Shown here piece by piece: positions 9,319 to 18,096 of a stretch of 64,000 bases of DNA. Location of the stretch: NCBI GenBank assembly GCA_023663655.1, contig JAMPGZ010000001.1:157852-221851 (forward strand). The letters run 5' to 3'. The notes under the pieces were generated by a model that did not search any database, was not told the origin of the DNA, and saw only the letters and a program-made list of their open reading frames with translations. The stretch's first letter is position 1, and each line of letters begins with the position of its first letter. The position numbers and the translations under genes are program-made. The DNA is from Lachnospiraceae bacterium (GTDB lineage Bacteria > Bacteroidota > Bacteroidia > Bacteroidales > Muribaculaceae).

Positions 9319-10695
9319 ATGTCGTTTCACACCCGGGTGCTTGTGTCGCTGCTCACCATGTGCGGAGTGCTGGTGGGCGCATTCATCCTGTTCCAGTATG
9401 GCAGGGAAAAGCAATTCAAGACCGAGATGCTTAACGCCCAGTTGCAGATATATAACAACTGCATCCTTGATGACCTTGAAAATGGCGAGAGCATTTATTC
9501 AATCGTGGCTCGGACTGATATGCCTGTCGAGGGGCTGAGGATGACACTGGTGGATGAGGCTGGCAATGTGGTGTATGACAATAATGACCGCACCCCTTTT
9601 CCGTCAGCTAACCATAATAACCGTCCTGAGATAGCCGATGCTCGTAAAACCGGCATGGGGCACGTGGTGGAGCGGTGGTCGGAGAGCGATGAGACCGATT
9701 ATTTTTATTCGGCTACGCTCGGCGATGACGGAATGGTGATGCGCTCGGCGGTCCCGTATGACCATTCGCTGAAGACGGTGCTCAGCGCTGATGTCACTTT
9801 CCTGTGGGTGATGCTCGCGATAACCGCCGTGGTGTGTGTAGGCGGATATTTCGTGACACGCAATATCTCGAAGAGCATAATGAGGCTCAATAATTTCGCG
9901 GAGAAGGCTGAGAAAGGTGAACGCATATTTGATGATGACGCGTTTCCTCATGACGAGCTTGGAAGCATAGCGAGCCATATAGTGAGGCTCTATGTGCAGC
10001 GCGACCGTCAGCATAAGGAGCTTGTGAAGCAGGAACGTGAGAAGGTGATGATGAAGAAGCGTCTCACCGACAATATAAACCATGAACTGAAGACACCCAC
10101 GGCATCGATACTCGTGTGTGCCGATCTGCTGCGCGACCATCCAGAATTGCCTGAGGTCAAAAAGGATGAATTCATCGGGAGGATACAGGCTAATGCCCGG
10201 CGGCTTAACTCGCTGCTGAGCGATGTCTCGGCATTGACGAGGATGGATGAGGGCGCCGATGCTATCGCCAAAGAGCCCGTGGACGTAAAGGAGCTGGTTG
10301 AAGAGGTGGTCGATGACGAGCGTATGCGCACCGATATGGCGATAGAGGTCGAGGTTCCTCCGTTGACTGTTGTCGGCAACCGGCATTTGCTGGAGTCGAT
10401 ATTCCGCAATCTGATTGACAATGCGATCGCCTACAGCGGCGGCACTAAAATCATGGTGACGGCAGATGGCGATGGCAATTTCGTGGTGAAGGACAATGGG
10501 ACGGGTATTCCTGAAGAGCATCTCTCCCACATATTCGAGCGCTTTTACCGCATCGACAAGGGGCGGTCGCGTGAAGCGGGTGGCACCGGACTCGGGCTCG
10601 CCATTGTGAAGAATGCCGTGACGATACATGGCGGCGAGATCAAGGCTTCTAATGACGGCGGTCTGCGCTTTGACTTCAACCTGCCTGTTTCTTAA
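9319..10695 (+). CDS. Membrane sensor histidine kinase, partner of the upstream regulator
   Basis: This 458-residue kinase is predicted from the ATG at 9319, one base after the regulator's stop; the frame also extends back to a TTG at 9277, which would overlap the regulator and is less likely. Order: TM1 (about 6-26), periplasmic sensor region, TM2 (about 155-180), a HAMP-like linker, the phospho-accepting H box NHELKTP with His255, the N box FRNLIDNAIAY, the G1 box VKDNGTGIP, the F box FERFYRIDKGRS and the G2 box GTGLGLAIVK. All catalytic boxes look intact. It should phosphorylate Asp56 of the regulator encoded upstream. Confidence 0.93.
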   Translation: MSFHTRVLVSLLTMCGVLVGAFILFQYGREKQFKTEMLNAQLQIYNNCILDDLENGESIYSIVARTDMPVEGLRMTLVDEAGNVVYDNNDRTPFPSANHNNRPEIADARKTGMGHVVERWSESDETDYFYSATLGDDGMVMRSAVPYDHSLKTVLSADVTFLWVMLAITAVVCVGGYFVTRNISKSIMRLNNFAEKAEKGERIFDDDAFPHDELGSIASHIVRLYVQRDRQHKELVKQEREKVMMKKRLTDNINHELKTPTASILVCADLLRDHPELPEVKKDEFIGRIQANARRLNSLLSDVSALTRMDEGADAIAKEPVDVKELVEEVVDDERMRTDMAIEVEVPPLTVVGNRHLLESIFRNLIDNAIAYSGGTKIMVTADGDGNFVVKDNGTGIPEEHLSHIFERFYRIDKGRSREAGGTGLGLAIVKNAVTIHGGEIKASNDGGLRFDFNLPVS

Positions 10696-10773
10696 TAAAA
10701 ACGCAACAAAAAGTAAATATTCCCGCAACATAATTTGCCGAAATTTGTGGAAAACGAATTATAGGTAAATTAT

Positions 10774-13065
10774 ATGGATATATTGTTTTTGGGTATTGTG
10801 ATTTTTCTGTTCCTGCTGGCGGTGTTTGATCTGTCGGTCGGGGTCAGCAATGATGCCGTGAATTTTCTGTCGTCGGCGGTAGGGTCGAGGGCTGCATCAT
10901 TCAAGAGGGTCATGATTGTCGCTACGATAGGTGTGTTTATCGGCGCGGCTATGAGCAACGGCATGATGGACGTGGCTCGGCATGGAATTTTTCACCCTGA
11001 GAATCTGTCGTTTTATGATGTGATCGCGATATTCATGGCGGTGATGGTCACTGACATCATACTGCTTGATGTGTTTAACTCGCTCGGTATGCCCACCTCC
11101 ACCACGGTGTCGATGGTGTTTGAGCTGCTTGGCGCATCGTTTGTGGTGGCTCTTTTCAAGATCGCGGCTCCCGAGAGCACCCTTGCCGTGGGCGATCTTA
11201 TCAATACCGAGAAAGCGCTGTCGGTGATTTTAGGTATTTTCCTGTCGGTGGCGATCGCATTTGTCTTTGGCACGGTGGTCCAGTTCTTGACCCGAATCAT
11301 CTTCACTTTCGAGTATAAAAGCCGGTTGAAGTGGAAAGTGGGCTTGTTTGGCGGTGTGGCGTGTACCGCCATTGTCTATTTCATGCTGCTCAAGGGCATC
11401 AAAGATCTCACCATCATGACTCCCGAGCTCAAAGCATGGATCAATGGCAACACGGCGTTGATACTTGCCGTATCGTTAGCCGGATTCACCATCCTCATGC
11501 AGTTGCTTCACTTCCTGAAGGTGAATGTGTTTAAGGTGGTGGTGTTGCTTGGCACATTCTCGCTTGCCATGGCATTTGCCGGGAATGACCTTGTAAACTT
11601 CGTGGGAGTTCCGCTCACGTCGCTCGCTTCCTATCAGGATTATGCTGCCAATGGCGGTGGTGATCTGCACGGCTTTATGATGGGGAGCCTTAACGGACCG
11701 GCACAGACTCCGTTCTACTTTCTCATTGGTGCCGGAATGATTATGGTGGTGTCGCTCGCCACATCGAAGAAGGCACGGCAGGTGACGCAGACCACAGTAG
11801 GGCTTAGCGCCCAGAATCAGGGCGACGAGATGTTTGGTTCGTCGCGTCTGAGCCGATCCCTCGTGAGAGGCGCCCTCAACATATTTTCGTGGGTGAGCGA
11901 CCACACTCCGCAGGGGCTGAAACGGTGGCTCGGTGCACGCTTCGACACCTCGCGTCAGCAGAATGAGGATGGAGCGGCATTTGACCTCGTGCGTGGCTCG
12001 GTCAATCTCATGCTTGCCGGTATGCTTATCGCCTGGGGTACCTCGATGAAACTGCCACTCTCCACCACATTTGTCACCTTCATGGTGGCGATGGGAACGT
12101 CGCTTGCCGACCGTGCGTGGGGCAGGGAGAGCGCCGTGTTCCGTATAACCGGAGTGATATCGGTGATAGGCGGATGGTTCATAACAGCCGGTGTCGCATT
12201 CATCGGTGCCGGAATGGTGGTGTGCCTCATGCACCTCGGTGGTGTGCCGGTGATGATAGCGGGTGGTGTCATCGCTCTGGTGGTGCTGGTGAGGAGCAAT
12301 ATCAGGTTCAATAAAAAGAAGAAAGAGGAGACGAGCGACACTCTTTTCCAGACTATCCTCTCTACCGAGAATCAGGCTGAAGTGTGGTCGTTGCTGCGGA
12401 TATATATAAATGAGAAGCAGAAGATGTTCCTGAATTTCGGGGCGACGGTCTATGCTGATGTCATCGAGGGGTTTGCCGCCGACAACACCAAGATGCTGTC
12501 AAAAGCCGAAAAGGCGCTTGTCACCGAGAAGGATGTGCTGAAAGGGCAGCGGCGCAAACTCACATTGTGCCTGAGGCGTGTGACACCGCAGGTGGCAATG
12601 GAGAAGAGCACGTGGTTTCATCTCAGCAACAATATGGCAATGTCGATCACTTACAATCTGCGTCGAATAAATGAGGTGTGCAAGGAGCACGTGGACAATA
12701 ACTTCAAGCCGCTGCCAACGGAGTATCACAGCACTCTGGAGGAAATAAAGAATAGGGTGGTTGAACTGTTTACCGAGTCGGAGAGAGCCATTGACGAGAG
12801 CAATCCCGAGGTGATCGACGAATTGCGTCGGCGTTGCGAGTCGATAAAACAGGAACTTTCCCGCCGGTCAAGAGAGGTATATGAACATCTTCAGAACGGA
12901 GATCCGGCTAACATGACTGTGGCATACGTGTACCTGAATCTTCTTCAGGAGAGCCGGGAGCTTGTGACGGCGTTGAGAAAGATGCTCAGGGCATCGGGCA
13001 AACTGAATCTCGCCCCGTCGCACTACCGCAGTTTTTCCTATCCCGACAAATTGACCAATAATTGA
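10774..13065 (+). CDS. PiT-family inorganic phosphate transporter with C-terminal PhoU-like region
   Basis: This is a 763-residue integral membrane protein. It carries the two inverted PiT signatures: SNDAVNFLSSAVG near the N-terminus and GNDLVNFVGVPLTS at about residues 270-283, each with the Asn-Asp pair expected to bind phosphate and cation. About ten to twelve hydrophobic segments are visible up to about residue 510. The remaining 230 or so residues are soluble, helical and charged (for example RRRCESIKQELSRRSREVYE) and resemble a PhoU-like module, which may regulate uptake. It lies 78 bases after the sensor kinase, so control by that two-component system is an inference from position. 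Confidence 0.9.
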   Translation: MDILFLGIVIFLFLLAVFDLSVGVSNDAVNFLSSAVGSRAASFKRVMIVATIGVFIGAAMSNGMMDVARHGIFHPENLSFYDVIAIFMAVMVTDIILLDVFNSLGMPTSTTVSMVFELLGASFVVALFKIAAPESTLAVGDLINTEKALSVILGIFLSVAIAFVFGTVVQFLTRIIFTFEYKSRLKWKVGLFGGVACTAIVYFMLLKGIKDLTIMTPELKAWINGNTALILAVSLAGFTILMQLLHFLKVNVFKVVVLLGTFSLAMAFAGNDLVNFVGVPLTSLASYQDYAANGGGDLHGFMMGSLNGPAQTPFYFLIGAGMIMVVSLATSKKARQVTQTTVGLSAQNQGDEMFGSSRLSRSLVRGALNIFSWVSDHTPQGLKRWLGARFDTSRQQNEDGAAFDLVRGSVNLMLAGMLIAWGTSMKLPLSTTFVTFMVAMGTSLADRAWGRESAVFRITGVISVIGGWFITAGVAFIGAGMVVCLMHLGGVPVMIAGGVIALVVLVRSNIRFNKKKKEETSDTLFQTILSTENQAEVWSLLRIYINEKQKMFLNFGATVYADVIEGFAADNTKMLSKAEKALVTEKDVLKGQRRKLTLCLRRVTPQVAMEKSTWFHLSNNMAMSITYNLRRINEVCKEHVDNNFKPLPTEYHSTLEEIKNRVVELFTESERAIDESNPEVIDELRRRCESIKQELSRRSREVYEHLQNGDPANMTVAYVYLNLLQESRELVTALRKMLRASGKLNLAPSHYRSFSYPDKLTNN

Positions 13066-13121
13066 TGAAAATTGACTGAAAAAAGAGCGCCGGGCAAAAA
13101 CCTTTTATAGCTTTATTAAGT

Positions 13122-13129
13122 TATATTTG
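13122..13129 (+). promoter_or_regulatory. Bacteroidetes -7 promoter element for the export operon
   Basis: TATATTTG matches the TAnnTTTG -7 consensus and is 39 bases before the ATG of the TolC-family gene. I do not see a good -33 TTTG at the usual spacing, so the call rests on one half of the promoter. Confidence 0.4.
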
Positions 13130-13167
13130 CATAGGAAATTATCAACAACCAAAACGAGGGTATCACT

Positions 13168-14646
13168 ATGCACTTTTCATTAACAGGAATTTTGCTCGGC
13201 GCTGTAGTGTTTCTGACAGCATCATCGACACCTTGCCACTCGCAGTCCATAGGTGACGGAGGAGCGGTGTCGCTTGACTCATGCCGGTCGATGGCTGTGC
13301 GCAATAACAAGCAGATGCGTATAGCTGCTGAGCGAATCAAGGCGGCAGGCTACCAAAAGAAGGAAGCGTTTGCGGCATATTTGCCAGCGATAGACTTTGC
13401 CGGAGGTTACACATATAATCAGAAAAGCATTTCGGTCTTTGATTCCGACCAGTTTCTTCCGGTCAAGACGTTTGACGGCAACGGCTATGCGTTCAATCTC
13501 GTGACCGGTCCCGACGGCACCCCTATAAAGGGTCCGGGCGGGCAGTATATCCCTAAAGAGGTGGCTTGGCTCCCCAAGGATGCGTTGTCGTATGATATAC
13601 ACAATGTGTTTTTCGGAGCAGTTACACTCACGCAGCCGGTCTATATGGGCGGCAAGATTGTGGCGATGAACAAGATCACCAAGTATGCCGAAGAGCTTGC
13701 CCGCTCGCTCCATGCAAGCGGTGCCGAGGATGTGATATATGCCGTCGACGCTGCTTACTGGCAGGTGGTGTCGCTTGAGGCTAAACGCCAGCTCGCGGTG
13801 AGCTATGTGGCGCTTCTCGACACTCTCCACCGTCAGGTGAAGGCTATGGTCGATGTGGGTGTCGCCACCAAAGCCGATCAATTGAGCGTGGATGTGAAGC
13901 TGAACTCGGCTAATGTGGACCTTACCAAAGTCGAGAACGGGCTCACGCTTTCGCGCATGGCTCTTGCCGAATTGTGCGGACTGCCGGTCGACACTGAGAT
14001 GAGGCTCGCCGATGAGGGTAGCCCTGAGGTCGACATGACACCCGTAGCCACGAGCTATAACATGAATGACATTTATGTGAACCGTCCCGATCTTCATGCG
14101 TTGGAGATGGGGCGTAAGATCACCCACGAGCAGAGCAAGGTGGCATTGTCGTCGATGCTTCCCAATCTTGCCGTGGTGGGTGCCTACTCGTTTTCCAATC
14201 CCAATATGTTCAATGGATTTGAAAAGCGGTTTGACGGAGCGTTTTCCATCGGTGCCGTGTTGAAAATTCCGTTGTGGCATTGGGGCGGCAACTATAACAA
14301 GTATCGTGCCGCAAAGACTCAGACCACCATCATGGATCTTCAGATCGAGGATGCCAAGGAGCTTATCAATCTTCAGGTGAGCCAGGCGGCGTTCAAGACC
14401 AATGAGGCGATGAAAACCTATATCGTCACACGCTCCAATATAGCGAGCGCCGACGAGAATCTGCGCAGCGCCCAGCTCGCGTTCAAGGAGGGTGTCGCCA
14501 CCTCCGACAATGTCATGGAGGCACAGACGGCATGGCTCAAGGCTCACTCCGAGAATGTGGATGCGGAAATCGACGTGAACCTGTGCCGCGTGTATCTGTC
14601 GAAGGTTCTTGGCACGATGAATTATAACTATACAGTAAAAGAATAA
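13168..14646 (+). CDS. TolC-family outer-membrane efflux channel
   Basis: This 492-residue protein has a signal peptide (about residues 1-27) and the internal duplication of outer-membrane efflux proteins: each half is long helical coiled-coil flanked by short barrel strands. Typical stretches are SLDSCRSMAVRNNKQMRIAA near the start and LRSAQLAFKEGVATSDNVMEAQT in the second half. The protein would form the outer-membrane and periplasmic tunnel of a three-part exporter with the HlyD-like and ABC-2 permease proteins encoded next. The gap to the next gene is 13 bases. It is first in a four-gene operon. Confidence 0.92.
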   Translation: MHFSLTGILLGAVVFLTASSTPCHSQSIGDGGAVSLDSCRSMAVRNNKQMRIAAERIKAAGYQKKEAFAAYLPAIDFAGGYTYNQKSISVFDSDQFLPVKTFDGNGYAFNLVTGPDGTPIKGPGGQYIPKEVAWLPKDALSYDIHNVFFGAVTLTQPVYMGGKIVAMNKITKYAEELARSLHASGAEDVIYAVDAAYWQVVSLEAKRQLAVSYVALLDTLHRQVKAMVDVGVATKADQLSVDVKLNSANVDLTKVENGLTLSRMALAELCGLPVDTEMRLADEGSPEVDMTPVATSYNMNDIYVNRPDLHALEMGRKITHEQSKVALSSMLPNLAVVGAYSFSNPNMFNGFEKRFDGAFSIGAVLKIPLWHWGGNYNKYRAAKTQTTIMDLQIEDAKELINLQVSQAAFKTNEAMKTYIVTRSNIASADENLRSAQLAFKEGVATSDNVMEAQTAWLKAHSENVDAEIDVNLCRVYLSKVLGTMNYNYTVKE

Positions 14647-14659
14647 AAAATACCCCATC

Positions 14660-15685
14660 ATGGCAAACATAGAAAATACTTCATCCAATCAGGTGCCGGT
14701 AAAGAAGGACACCGCCCTGATAGCAACACTTGTAATCGTGGTTGTGGCAGTGGCTCTGATCGCGCTGATAGGATTTCTCTTTTTGAAACCGGCTCCGGAG
14801 ATTGTCGAGGGGCAGGCTGAAGCTACATCGGTAAAGATTTCGGGCAAGCTCCCGGGAAGAGTCATGGAGATTTTTGTGGAGGAGGGACAGAATGTGAAAG
14901 CCGGTGACACGCTCATCCACATCCATTCTTCGCTCGCCGATGCAAAACTGTATCAAGCCGAGGCGATGAAGACCGCTACGGCTGCCCAAAACAAGAAGAT
15001 CGATGCCGGAACACGCAAGCAGATCGTGCAGGGCGCCCATGATGTGTGGCAGCAGGCTGTAGCCGCCCGCACCATCGCTGAGAAGACCTACAACCGCATG
15101 GAGGCGCTTTTCAAGCAGGATGTGATTTCAGCTCAGAAACGTGATGAGGCTAAAGCTGCCTACGATGCCGCCGTTGCCGGTGAAAGCGCCGCTAAAAGTC
15201 AGTATATGATGGCTAAGGAGGGTGCCCAACGTGAGGACAAGGAGAGCGCGCAGGCGCTTGTAGATGCTGCCAAGGGTGGCATAATGGAGGTTGAGGCGCT
15301 TCTTCAGGACCAATATCTGACGGCTCCCGCCGATGGGCAGATCGACGTGATATATCCTCATGAGGGTGAGCTCGTGTCGCTCGGCGCTCCGCTCATGAAC
15401 TTGCTTAAGATAAGCGACAAGTGGGTCACTTTCAATGTGCGCGAGGAAAAACTGAACAATCTGCCTATCGGCAAAAAGATTGACATCATGATTCCCGCAC
15501 TTGACAAGAAGATTCAAGCTGAGGTCTACTATGTGCGTGACATGGGCACATACGCGACTTGGCGTTCAACCAAGGCTACCGGCGAATGGGACAGCCGCAC
15601 TTTCCAGATCAAAGCCCGCCCGCTTGAGGATGTTCCGGAGCTGCGTCCCGGTATGTCAATAATATATCTTGACGGAAATGAATAG
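14660..15685 (+). CDS. HlyD/EmrA-family periplasmic adaptor (membrane-fusion protein)
   Basis: This 341-residue protein has one N-terminal membrane helix (about residues 20-46), a biotinyl-lipoyl half-motif (GRVMEIFVEEGQNVKAGDTL), an alpha-hairpin rich in Ala and Lys (about 95-205), the second lipoyl half (LTAPADGQIDVIYPHEGE) and a beta-barrel region. It should link the inner-membrane permeases to the TolC-like channel. The domain order and length resemble YbhG/YhiI-type adaptors. Its stop overlaps the start of the first permease by 8 bases, which shows tight translational coupling. Confidence 0.9.
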   Translation: MANIENTSSNQVPVKKDTALIATLVIVVVAVALIALIGFLFLKPAPEIVEGQAEATSVKISGKLPGRVMEIFVEEGQNVKAGDTLIHIHSSLADAKLYQAEAMKTATAAQNKKIDAGTRKQIVQGAHDVWQQAVAARTIAEKTYNRMEALFKQDVISAQKRDEAKAAYDAAVAGESAAKSQYMMAKEGAQREDKESAQALVDAAKGGIMEVEALLQDQYLTAPADGQIDVIYPHEGELVSLGAPLMNLLKISDKWVTFNVREEKLNNLPIGKKIDIMIPALDKKIQAEVYYVRDMGTYATWRSTKATGEWDSRTFQIKARPLEDVPELRPGMSIIYLDGNE

Positions 15686-16847
15686 AAAATCAGGCATAGT
15701 AAAGGCATTGACCGACGGCGTGCGACAGCTCGCCAGCCGTCCGGTCTATGTGCTGATGATGGTGTTTGTGCCGCTGTTCTCCACCTTCTTCTTTGTCGAC
15801 TTGATGGAGGAGGGGATTCCGGAGAAGTGTCCTGCCGCCGTTGTGGATCTCGACGATACTCCGGTGTCGCGCAATGTGATACGCAATCTCGGGGCATCGC
15901 AGCTCACAGATATCCGCTACAAGCCGTCAAGCTATGCCGATGCTATGGACTTGGTGAAGGAGGGCAAGATATATGGCTTCTTCATGATTCCGCGAGGCTT
16001 TCAGGAGGATGCCGGCGCCGGGCGGGAGACCACAATCACTTATTACTCCAATATGGCATATTTCGTGCCGGGCACGCTTTCATTCAAGGCATTCAAGCAG
16101 ACTGCGGTCACCACTTCGGGCGGCATAGCGATGACCACGCTGGTCAGTTCGGGTGTGAACCAGTCGCTGGTGAGCAATCTCCTTCAGCCGGTGACTATTC
16201 AGGAGCATTGTATCGGAAATCCGTGGCTCAACTATTCCATATATCTTTCCAATTCATTTTTGCCATGCCTTCTTGAGCTTATAATCTTCCAGATTACCGC
16301 ATTTTCGGTGTTGCAGGAGATCAAGCGCGGCACTTCGGTGCGTTGGCTTCAGGATGCGGGTGGCTCGGTAGTGCTCGGATGCTTCGGCAAGCTCGCCCCT
16401 CAGTTTGTGATATTTTCGCTTGTGGGGCTCGCGATGCAAGGCATTCTCTACGGTTTCTGCGGATTCCCGATGAACGGCAGCGTCACCGCCATGATTGCCG
16501 CCATGCTGCTTCTTGTCGCATCAAGCCAGGCATTCGCGCTGTTTATCGCTTCGGTCATCCCTAACTTGCGATTTTCGCTCTCGATACTTTCGTTGACGGG
16601 AATATTGGCGTTTTCAATCGCCGCTTTCTCGTTTCCGGTCGAGGATATGTATCCGGCAATAGGTATATTCTCCTACCTGCTGCCGATAAGATATTATTTT
16701 TTGATTTATATAAACGTGGCGCTTAACGGCTATGAGGTGTTCTATTGCCGGTGGGAATTCATCGCGATGATTCTCTTCATGCTGCTGCCTTTCACTATGC
16801 TGTGGAAGTTGCGTCGTTACAGCGCTCATCCGGTTTATATTCCATAA
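15678..16847 (+). CDS. ABC-2 type transporter permease (first of a pair)
   Basis: This is a 389-residue membrane protein starting at the ATG at 15678, overlapping the adaptor gene by 8 bases; a TTG nine bases upstream is the only longer choice. It has the ABC-2 layout: an N-terminal TM (VLMMVFVPLFSTFFF), a large extracytoplasmic domain containing CPAAVVDLDDTPVSRNV, and five C-terminal TM segments from about residue 185. This is the YbhR/YhhJ-like architecture of multidrug or metabolite exporters. It probably forms a heterodimer with the next permease. No ATP-binding subunit is encoded in the operon. Confidence 0.87.
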   Translation: MNRKSGIVKALTDGVRQLASRPVYVLMMVFVPLFSTFFFVDLMEEGIPEKCPAAVVDLDDTPVSRNVIRNLGASQLTDIRYKPSSYADAMDLVKEGKIYGFFMIPRGFQEDAGAGRETTITYYSNMAYFVPGTLSFKAFKQTAVTTSGGIAMTTLVSSGVNQSLVSNLLQPVTIQEHCIGNPWLNYSIYLSNSFLPCLLELIIFQITAFSVLQEIKRGTSVRWLQDAGGSVVLGCFGKLAPQFVIFSLVGLAMQGILYGFCGFPMNGSVTAMIAAMLLLVASSQAFALFIASVIPNLRFSLSILSLTGILAFSIAAFSFPVEDMYPAIGIFSYLLPIRYYFLIYINVALNGYEVFYCRWEFIAMILFMLLPFTMLWKLRRYSAHPVYIP

Positions 16848-16857
16848 AGATTTCATT

Positions 16858-18057
16858 ATGATAGGACGTTGGTTTAGGACATTGATTACGGAATGGGGGA
16901 CTTGTCTCCGTCACATTTTCCATGACGAGGGTGTGATGCTGTTCTTTTTAGCTTTGCCATTGAGCTATCCGATTGTCTATACGCTGATTTATAACCCTGA
17001 GGTTGTGAAGGAGGTGCCTCTGGCTATCGTTGACAACAGCCGCACTTCCGACAGCCGCACTCTTGTGAGAATGCTCGATGCCGATGAATATACCGGAGTC
17101 TATGGTTATGCCGTGGATCTCAACGAGGCGCGGCAATGGATGAAGGAGCGCAAGGTCTACGGCATCCTTGAGATTCCGCACGATTATGCCAACCGCATCG
17201 GTCGCGCCGAGCAGGCTGTGCTTCCGCTGTATTGCGACATGAGCCTGTTGTTGCGTTACCGCAGCATCCTTTTTGCCATGACCGACATTCAGCTTGCCTT
17301 AGGCGCCGATATACGCACCAACACTATCAACAGTTCACCGGTGGCTTTTCCAGCTCAGGCGATGGGCGCCACGGTCGACACTGAGTCATACTTTTTGGGC
17401 AATCCCACACAAGGTTTTGCATCGTTTATCATGATTGGCATTGTGGTGCTCATACTTCAGCAGAGCATCGTGCTGGGAATGTTGATGCTTGGTGGCGGTT
17501 CCAATGAGCGTCGCCGCATTCATCAAGGTGTGGATCCCGACGAGCCTTCAGTACCGATGTCGGCAATCGTTCTTGCCCGTACGCTGTGTATGGCTGTCAT
17601 TTATCTGCCGCTTATAGTGTATATGCTCCATTTCGTGCCCGAGATGTTCAGTTTGCCTCACTATGGCAGTCCTTGGCAGTATCTGCCGTTCATATTCCCT
17701 CTTGTTCTTGCTTCGGGCTTCATGGGGCAGATGTTCAGCCCGCTTGTCACGGAGCGTGAAAGCTCGTTCCTGGTGTGGGTATTCACCTCGGTTCTGTTTC
17801 TGTTCCTGTCGGGGTTGACCTGGCCGCGTTCAGCCATGTCTGACGGCTGGTATCTGCTTGGAAGCCTTGTTCCTGCAACATGGGGCGTTGACGGATTTAT
17901 ACAGATCAACAGCAACTCGGCAACATTAAGCCAGGTGTTGCCCAATTATCTTACCATGTGGGGGCTGACGATAGCTTACTATGTTATAGCCGTGGCGGTA
18001 GGTTGCCGCCATAGGGTGCGTGCCCTCAGCCACTATCAAGTCCCCTCCGAACCGTAA
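16858..18057 (+). CDS. ABC-2 type transporter permease (second of a pair)
   Basis: This 399-residue paralogue of the preceding permease starts 10 bases after it. It shares the arrangement: a first TM (VMLFFLALPLSYPIVYTLIY), an external domain with VPLAIVDNSRTSDSRTLVR, matching the other copy's AAVVDLDDTPVSRN, and five C-terminal TM segments. The protein should pair with the first permease in the inner membrane. It closes the TolC-HlyD-permease-permease operon, and only about 40 bases separate it from the convergent gene. A separately encoded ATPase would be needed for a standard ABC mechanism. Confidence 0.87.
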   Translation: MIGRWFRTLITEWGTCLRHIFHDEGVMLFFLALPLSYPIVYTLIYNPEVVKEVPLAIVDNSRTSDSRTLVRMLDADEYTGVYGYAVDLNEARQWMKERKVYGILEIPHDYANRIGRAEQAVLPLYCDMSLLLRYRSILFAMTDIQLALGADIRTNTINSSPVAFPAQAMGATVDTESYFLGNPTQGFASFIMIGIVVLILQQSIVLGMLMLGGGSNERRRIHQGVDPDEPSVPMSAIVLARTLCMAVIYLPLIVYMLHFVPEMFSLPHYGSPWQYLPFIFPLVLASGFMGQMFSPLVTERESSFLVWVFTSVLFLFLSGLTWPRSAMSDGWYLLGSLVPATWGVDGFIQINSNSATLSQVLPNYLTMWGLTIAYYVIAVAVGCRHRVRALSHYQVPSEP

Positions 18058-18096
18058 AAGGGAGGTTGATGGAGTCAAGCCTTATGGGCGATTGAT

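Noticed and set aside
9604..10731. 375-codon minus-strand frame
   Set aside because: It mirrors the sensor kinase gene, which has all catalytic boxes. The antisense product is His/Arg-rich and without domains.
13279..14688. Long open frame (469 codons) on the minus strand
   Set aside because: It lies fully opposite the TolC-family gene, whose product has clear domains; the minus frame has no recognisable motifs and an odd His/Arg-rich composition typical of antisense shadows in this codon usage.
18041..18066. Possible terminator between the second permease and the beta-propeller gene
   Set aside because: Only five base pairs (CCTCC/GGAGG) and no T run.
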